Shown: positions 59,001 to 64,000 of the stretch, piece after piece
Position numbering within the stretch: the stretch's first letter is position 1
How the letters are laid out: each line of letters begins with the position of its first letter
Origin: Rhyacichthys aspro
Lineage: Eukaryota > Chordata > Actinopteri > Gobiiformes > Rhyacichthyidae
Length of the DNA: 64,000 nt
Direction of reading: 5' to 3'
Assembly: GCA_036850595.1 (NCBI GenBank)
Contig: CM072168.1
Coordinates: 19,958,936-20,022,935, forward strand
Position numbers and translations under genes: made by a program
The notes under the pieces: generated by a model
Database searches by the model: none
Told to the model about the DNA's origin: nothing
Seen by the model: only the letters and a program-made list of their open reading frames with translations

Positions 59001-61153
59001 TCTTCAAAGGTAGTTTAATCTGTGTCCAATTGTCATTTAAATGTCCTAAAGCTGTAAAATTGTAACATGAATGTGCGTCTTCTCCAGCAGTAGCTCTTTC
59101 CACTGGTTTCTATTAACTTTAAATGTTATTTTTCTGAGAAAGGGCAACACAAATAATACTTACCTTCAGTCAGAACATAATTACACCTGGTACATGCCAT
59201 TTTATTCATCTGTATGCTACTAAATTTAAAAAAAAATATAATAAAAATGCTGCATTTGTCTTATCTTGCTGCCCTATTTATATGTACAGCAATATATAAA
59301 ACATATTTTAAAAGTCCGAAGCAATATCTGCACAAAAAAACAAACATGGCTGACAAATTGATGACAACATGACGTGTACATTTCAGGGCTGAAGTTAGAG
59401 ATGGTCTTTAAGTCTGATGGAGGACATATTAGTGACCTGCGCTGGAGCAAACGGAGCATCCATCAGTTCTGAGACGGGGCTTTCAGTGCGGGACCCCCCT
59501 CACATAAACAGACCCCTCCCACATGAACACACACAGAGGATACATGCTCCATATGTGGAGGGTAAAGCCTGCGGATCAGACTTATGGGAAAACACATAAA
59601 CATCGGCCCGGTTTGGAGCTAAGACCTGTCTGAGAAAAAAGATAATTATGATTTGACATCTACAGGTCATGTGATCCATCAAGGACCGGCCCATTTGTGT
59701 TTTAAGATTTCAAATAAAATGACGAATGGGAAAATGGGAGAAGTCGATTTATCAAAGCTGGTAAAAAACTGTAGTCTTCTCAGAAAAACGACTTTTAAGG
59801 ACTGCGTTTAAGGACTACATCATAACAAACGACTTTGGCTTTAATTTGAGTCAAGATTTACTGAAGAGATGCAGATATAATATAAAGAGAGAGTTTTAAA
59901 AGGAGAAAGTGTACAGAGAAGGCCTGGGTAATATGGCTCCTTCCTAATCTCAGTGACAAAACAAAATAACAATAGCGATAGGTTAAGTGTCTCTCGGTTT
60001 CCAGAGACAACATCTAGTATAATTTCCATGTCACAAGCACAATTTACATAAAGCAACAAGTCCAAGTTTCTCTAAATTCACAAATATCTACTATTTTTGT
60101 ATTGTTGTATTTTTTGTATTTAAGTCTAGGGTCTGGAACCCTTCTCATTGAGCCTTTTTTCGATCCAATCTCAACAACATCGACCAATTATAATCGTTTT
60201 TCTAAAATGGGGCGGGTTTTATGCAACGACTCATGAATAAATTAAACTAGTCGTGTGTCAGGTCGTTCATTTCTCTGATTGGTTTAATCTGCTTCCATTT
60301 TGTCCAAGAGGAACCAGACTAATTCTTTGTACAAAATAGAAAAAGAATGGCCAGGCTGCACAATATCCCTCTTGATCCCAGTTTTTCCATGAGAAGTATC
60401 ACTTTGTCATAGCAGTACAGCTCATTTAATAAAAGTGGCTACTAACAACAAACCAAGCCTCCTGAGAAAAAACAAACCCATATAGACAACACTATGAATG
60501 CATAAATAGTCTAATTGGGGAGTTCTCTTTTCTGATTGGATAAAAGGAAGCAGGAGACATAAAAACTGATCCAGTGAATGTTTGTTGTAAAGAAGTTGAC
60601 TGTTGATGTTACTGACTCAACACACAATAACCGTGATGGACAACTTTCATTAATGCAGCGCTAACTTCGTTGTTCAAGAATACTCTGCCCTTCCTTCAAA
60701 GTGTACGTCTAAATCCTTCAGAACCGTACCTTCGGCGGAGGTCCTCTGCGACCGTGGCCCTGCAGCTGAACAGATAGGCCCTGAGCGACTGGAGCTGCTG
60801 CCTCAGACGCAGCACGGTGCTCAGAGGCTCACAGTGCTCGTACAAACACGGGTTTAACTGCTGCACGTCCAACAGCGGCTCCTCGTACACAAACTCCAGG
60901 AACTCCTTCGCCTGTTTGGACACCTGCACGCACAAACGGAACGTGTCATTTCACCTGTTCATCGTGTTTCTGTCCGGTCTTCGTCCTGCGTTTGTTGAAT
61001 GTGCCACCTTGTGCTTGCCGGTGTCCCAGTTGTGCAGCAGGCGAGCGGGGATGAGGAAGGAGTTGTCCTGGTGGCAGCTCTGACAGTAGTACCAGCCGCT
61101 GTAGTAACACACTTTGGCTTTTCCTCGGGACAGACCCACGGGACGCTGACAAC
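47059..61153 (-). CDS. plekhm3: PLEKHM3, pleckstrin homology domain-containing family M member 3 (last five exons)
   Basis: Five exons join in frame on the minus strand, in transcript order 61153-61008, 60923-60730, 55713-55650, 49095-48938 and 47221-47059 (stop TGA at 47061-47059). They encode the C-terminal ~241 residues; the human protein has about 761. The region is the cysteine-rich Rubicon-homology-type zinc domain: VCYYSGWYYCQSC, then the helical YLFSCRATVAEDLRRR and REYLLQHIHLYSLADLQQ, then FSCSLCREKGFICELC, and CDSCGAVFHAEC with PCPRC. The upstream PH domains must lie beyond 64000. PLEKHM family members are cytosolic adaptors that bind phosphoinositides or Rab7-type GTPases on endolysosomes; PLEKHM3 is linked to AKT signalling and muscle differentiation. 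All splice sites are canonical, and the frame is intact. Confidence 0.96.
47222..48937 (-). other. plekhm3: plekhm3 intron (last)
   Basis: Noncoding. It contains the family A repeat copy 48287-48650. Confidence 0.6.
48287..48650 (+). repeat. Dispersed repeat family A, copy 2
   Basis: Nearly identical to 2794-3053 over about 250 bp. It then continues through AAAAGACATATTCAGCTG and TCGACCAATGGAAGCGCTCC, which also occur reverse-complemented near 63000-63120. It is the longest plus-strand copy. Confidence 0.85.
50480..51375. repeat. Long 21-bp minisatellite of the hAT-internal type
   Basis: About 42 diverged copies of TTCAAATCCAACTAAAACCTG-type units (20-21 bp each, with variants CCTCTT, CCTGCT, TTGGTT). 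Hierarchical blocks recur, for example ATCTAATACTTGTTCAAATC several times. No flanking hAT terminus is visible. Confidence 0.93.
51540..51730. promoter_or_regulatory. Candidate conserved noncoding element
   Basis: This GC-rich segment follows the long array and has paired homeodomain-type sites (GGTAATTAGAGC and TGTAATTGGACT, about 17 bp apart) and AATCAAACGG. No coding frame fits. Inference from composition and motifs. Confidence 0.3.
51966..52445. repeat. 21-bp array bracketed by direct repeats
   Basis: The array at about 52030-52400 (AAATCCAACTAAAACCTGTTC, TTCACATCCCTCTAAAA units) lies between two imperfect direct copies of a ~43-bp sequence: GTCATAAACAAAAATTG...GTGTTTTCAGGAGAC at 51967 and GTCATACACAAAAAATG...GTGTTTTCGGGGGTC at 52403. 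Confidence 0.85.
53613..53846 (+). pseudogene. Possible decayed gene fragment, unidentified
   Basis: A 77-codon open frame has a balanced, protein-like composition (for example SKNFNEAMEEESVSEIL and VDGELLTWTLFHRH). It differs from the repetitive chance ORFs nearby. The frame is open for some codons upstream of its ATG. No splice sites or family match are certain. It may be a fragment of a fish-specific gene or of a mobile element within the plekhm3 intron, or chance. Confidence 0.22.
54000..54170. promoter_or_regulatory. Candidate conserved noncoding element
   Basis: The segment has GAACAAAAAAAGCCACATTG, CATTGATTAAGAG, TGAATCAAAGAAACAAG and AACCAATTAAGAG, i.e. SOX/TCF-like and homeodomain-like motifs clustered in about 100 bp of non-repetitive sequence. 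Confidence 0.33.
55055..55205 (+). repeat. tRNA-derived SINE
   Basis: An A-box-like TGGTGGTTCATCTGGTAGAG is followed about 35 bp later by a B-box-like GGTTTGATTCCAGC, then CTCCTCATTCTCACC and an A-rich end (AAAAAGCCCCAGAAAATC, then poly-A). The head resembles a tRNA but lacks a proper acceptor stem. It has the same tail as the element at 18230-18370. Confidence 0.72.
57166..57640 (+). mobile_element. Family C hAT-like element with a 155-bp internal tandem duplication
   Basis: It starts CAGGGTTCTTACACC and matches the reverse complement of 28490-28705. Its interior holds two copies of a 155-bp unit starting at 57316 and 57471 (AAAGACTTTGTTTAAATTGT...), differing at a few positions. It ends in AAGCACTTTCAAGCACTTTATCC and GGACTTTTACAACC. 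No coding frame. Confidence 0.7.
60480..60640. repeat. Dispersed repeat family B copy
   Basis: It contains GTTCTCTTTTCTGATTGGAT and TTTGTTGTAAAGAAGTTGAC, shared with 17320-17400 and 6040-6140. Confidence 0.55.
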
Positions 61154-61194
61154 CTGAGCGCACAGAAATAAACGAATCACTTATTCATTTAGAG

Positions 61195-61700
61195 CACACG
61201 GGTCAAACTCAAATCCAGCCTTTTGCAATGTTTTATGAGGCCCTTTAAGATATTTAGAAAGTGATATTTTTACACTAGATTTTAATTGGATTTGAACATG
61301 TTTTAGATGGATTTGATTTTTGCAACAAAGATAAATAAAATATGTTCAAATCTGACTAAAACCTGTCCAAATCTGACTAAAACCTGTCCAAATCTGACTA
61401 AAACCTGTCCAAAATCAACCAAAACCTGTTCAAATCAATCTAAAACCTGTTCAGATCCAACTGAACAGGTTCAAATTCAACCAAAACCTGTTCAAATCTG
61501 ACTAAAACCTGATGAAATCCATCTAAAATTTGTTCAAATCCAACTAAAACCTGTTCAAATCTGACTAAATCCTGTTCAAATCCAACTAAAACCTGTTCAA
61601 ATCCATCTAAAATCTGTTCAGATCCAACTAAAACTTGTTTAAATTCAACCAAAACCTGTTCAAATCCATCTAAAACCTGATGAAATCCATCTAAAATCTG
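61195..61700 (+). mobile_element. hAT-related element with 21-bp array, right end lost
   Basis: The left part GGGTCAAACTCAAATCCAGC, then TTTTGCAATGTTTTATGAGGCC, matches the left subterminal region of the 7037-7564 element in the same orientation. About 18 units of the 21-bp motif follow (CAAATCTGACTAAAACCTGTC and variants, 61330-61700). No right terminal repeat was found. Confidence 0.75.
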
Positions 61701-64000
61701 TTAGAAAAAACGAAAACGAAGCTAGTAAAGATGATTGTGACATTAGACAGTCTTACTTTTTAGTTTATTGTCACATTTCTACAATTAATAATCAATACAT
61801 TTCATTGCCTCTTTTTTCTGGTTGTAGCTTAGCATTTGAACCAAAGAAAAATACAAAAGGCATGCTTTTATTTTGATTTACAATAGCTATAAAAGATAAG
61901 CTAACTTTATGAATAAACAATTAAAAAGTATCTTCCAGTGCCCTCCTTTATTGTTTAGCTTTAGCACATTACCAGGAGGCTTCTTAAACTGGCAGCATTA
62001 GCTTATTATTTACCTCAAGAGCTGAACAATATGGAAAAAACATTCATTCACTCCAGAGTCGTGTCCGTTTATGAGCCTGATTACTCTAAACGTGTTGCTC
62101 AACTCAGGCAGGTGTTAAGAGTCTGGAGATAAGCTGATGTTCATAAAGTCCGTTTATTGTCTCTCACTAAATACCACAGTAATCACGGACTAAGATAAAA
62201 ACAATACGGTCTAAGGTTTAAGAGAAACTCTGACCCCAATAAGGAACGCATTCTTTGTTTATGAGCACAATAAAAACCCAAAGTACTGACTTGTAATGGG
62301 AGAAGGAATGTTTTACTAACTAACTAATCTGAAACGAGCAAATTTAACGCGTGTTTTATTTAAATAGAACAAGATTGCGTACCTGATAAAAACAAATAGA
62401 TGTGGTTTTTTTCAGGTTCCTCCGTATAAACACGCAGGCAGCAGATATATCCTCCAAACCTGACACTAAAACCTGATGGCCAGCCTTAATGCGAGCTGTG
62501 AATCCACTAAATGTTCCCTGAGACACCTGACAACACCTGTGGCTTATACAAAGAGAAATCAAGGAGCTGTTTACATAAAGTCTTCACTCTAAACCAGTGC
62601 ACCAAACATTTTTTTTAGGAGACCCATATTTCAAAAGAAAAAATGATGCATGACCCAATTTCCTCGTCTTTTTTAGCATTTTTTTTTTTTTTTTTATCAT
62701 TTTTTAATTTTACTTTTTTTTCTTTTCTGTCATTTATTTTATTTTACAGTCATTTTTATCTTAATATAATTTCTTTTTAATGGCCTTTCGATGTTATTCC
62801 TGACAATTACCGATGCCCACTGACTTTCACAAATATTTTCCTAAATTTTTTGATTTACTCAACTATTATTATTGTACAATACTGTATGTTACAATAATAA
62901 CATATTAAAACTGTGAAAAAACAAGACTTTAAGACGTCATCTAGGCTTTATTATCAAAGACGAGAATTTTTAGCCTCAATGTAAGCTTTGGCCAATCAAA
63001 GCTTATTTCTGCAAAAAGGAGCGCTCCCATTGGTCGACACTGATGTCAATAAGGAAGTAATGGCTGCCGATAAAACAGGGAAAGTGTTTATTCAGTGCTC
63101 AATATGTCTTTTTAGAAACAGCACAAAAAAGGAAAACATGAACAGAGAAAGAGAAAGAGGAGGCAACGTGAAACAGATGAATATTGATAATTCGATCACG
63201 GAGGTAATTGCCGTTTTGTGAAGTCGGAGCAAAAAAGGTTACAGTCGGCTCAAAACTTCAGTTTGGTGTAATGTTTTAGTATTCTGGGAAGGAAATTTTA
63301 GTCTTTTTTTTAATAAAAGTAAAGCAGAAAAGCTCCGTTTGCTGCTGTTGTGTTGAGTCTGTGACAGGGACTAAAAAAGAAACTCGAGTAGTGCCACTTT
63401 AACTCATTTTGTATTTATGTGTTCTTTAACAATAAAAGGTATTACTGTGGACATAAGAGTCTTGGTTTTATGTCGTAGTCACAACACGAGACTTTAATCA
63501 GAAGGTGTTTGGTCGCCTCAGAAGAACAGCTCTTTTCAGTCCGAGGAGCGTCCCACCGCTGCTTTGTCTCAGGACTCTTTAAAGTTCAGCGTTCACCCAA
63601 ACAACTCCGGAGCGACCGTAAGATCACAAGCTCGACGACAGGTGTCTCTTATCCACGACATCTCGGAAGACACGGCGCGGAGAGGAAAAAACAACCGGAG
63701 AAGAAAAGAAACGCAAGAGATGGCTATCAGGTGCTTGAAGAACAGAGTCAGGGGCAAGAGAGAAGAAAAAGAGGGGCGTGGGAATGAAAATTGATTTTTC
63801 GCTGAAGATTAAGCTCCTGAAATGGCTGACTGAAGTTGCACCGGGATTTGTGATGTCATTAATGTCTCCAGTCGAGTCCCGAAGGCAAAAAATGAATACT
63901 TAGACCAAAGGTTGTCCACAACAAATGCAGCATACTCATTTTAATTTATCTGTCAAAAATGAAAAGAGTGAACACATCATCTGAAATACTTCCACTGAGT
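61701..64000. other. plekhm3: Probable plekhm3 intron continuing beyond the window
   Basis: Noncoding, with T-rich low-complexity DNA at about 62670-62770 and a family A repeat at 62990-63370. The open frames at 63509-63794 are short, overlapping and unsupported. Confidence 0.45.
62990..63370 (-). repeat. Dispersed repeat family A, copy 3 (inverted, older)
   Basis: Read on the minus strand it follows the same order as 48287-48650: AAAGCAGGAG-like start, CCAAACTGAAGTTTTGAG, GGCAATTACCTCCGTGAT, CACGTTGCCTCCTC, AAAAAGACATATTGAGC and GTCGACCAATGGGAGCGCTC. It is more diverged than the other two. Confidence 0.75.

Larger units (their letters stand above)
55714..60729 (-). other. plekhm3: plekhm3 intron
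   Basis: No exon was seen. It contains the family C element (57166-57640) and a family B copy (60480-60640). GC-moderate islands at 55980-56240 and 58240-58460 (with CATTAATCCTGCAG, an OTX/PITX-type TAATCC) may be regulatory. Confidence 0.5.

Noticed and set aside
1..64000. CRISPR arrays, bacterial operons or prophage
   Set aside because: Spliced vertebrate genes, SINEs and hAT elements show this is animal nuclear DNA; the tandem arrays lack unique spacers.

Overview
The window looks like teleost fish nuclear DNA. It is AT-rich, has small vertebrate-type exons in longer introns, and carries dense fish-style dispersed repeats (hAT-like elements, tRNA-derived SINEs, minisatellites). Four recognisable protein-coding genes lie in the order creb1 (+), ccnyl1 (+), fzd5 (-), plekhm3 (-). 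This matches human 2q33.3 (CREB1-METTL21A-CCNYL1-FZD5-PLEKHM3), except that I see no METTL21A. I cannot tell the species or which teleost paralogue this is.

Layout. Positions 1-200 hold what looks like the terminal exon of an immunoglobulin-domain gene. A 45-bp minisatellite follows (630-1666), then about 7 kb of intergenic repeats including a complete hAT-type element (7037-7564), then a tRNA-Leu(CAG) gene (8764-8846). A CpG- and CRE-rich block near 9.6-9.74 kb is the likely creb1 promoter and noncoding first exon. Six creb1 coding exons run from 11806 to 15061, with a roughly 3 kb 3' UTR. A CCAAT/GC-box/YY1 block near 19 kb and an NRF1 motif at 19.45 kb precede ten ccnyl1 coding exons (20261-29084). 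ccnyl1 and the single-coding-exon fzd5 (34511-36217) converge, with candidate poly(A) signals on opposite strands about 86 bp apart near 30.4 kb. The last five exons of plekhm3 are at 47059-61153; its earlier exons must lie beyond 64000. The 37-47 kb interval and the plekhm3 introns hold repeats and several GC-rich segments with homeodomain/SOX/TCF-like motifs that could be conserved regulatory elements.

Functionally the genes form a conserved vertebrate neighbourhood, not an operon. CREB1 is a cAMP-responsive bZIP factor, CCNYL1 is a membrane-tethered cyclin linked to CDK14/16 and Wnt co-receptor phosphorylation, FZD5 is a Wnt receptor, and PLEKHM3 is a PH/RUN-family zinc-domain adaptor. CCNYL1 and FZD5 act in the same Wnt pathway and are adjacent.

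The most unusual points are: a 21-bp tandem repeat that sits inside a hAT element and recurs as arrays at five places; a creb1 intron too short to hold the mammalian CREB-alpha exon; the missing METTL21A; and a 31-bp minisatellite starting a few bases after the ccnyl1 exon 1 donor. I found no clearly new biological system.
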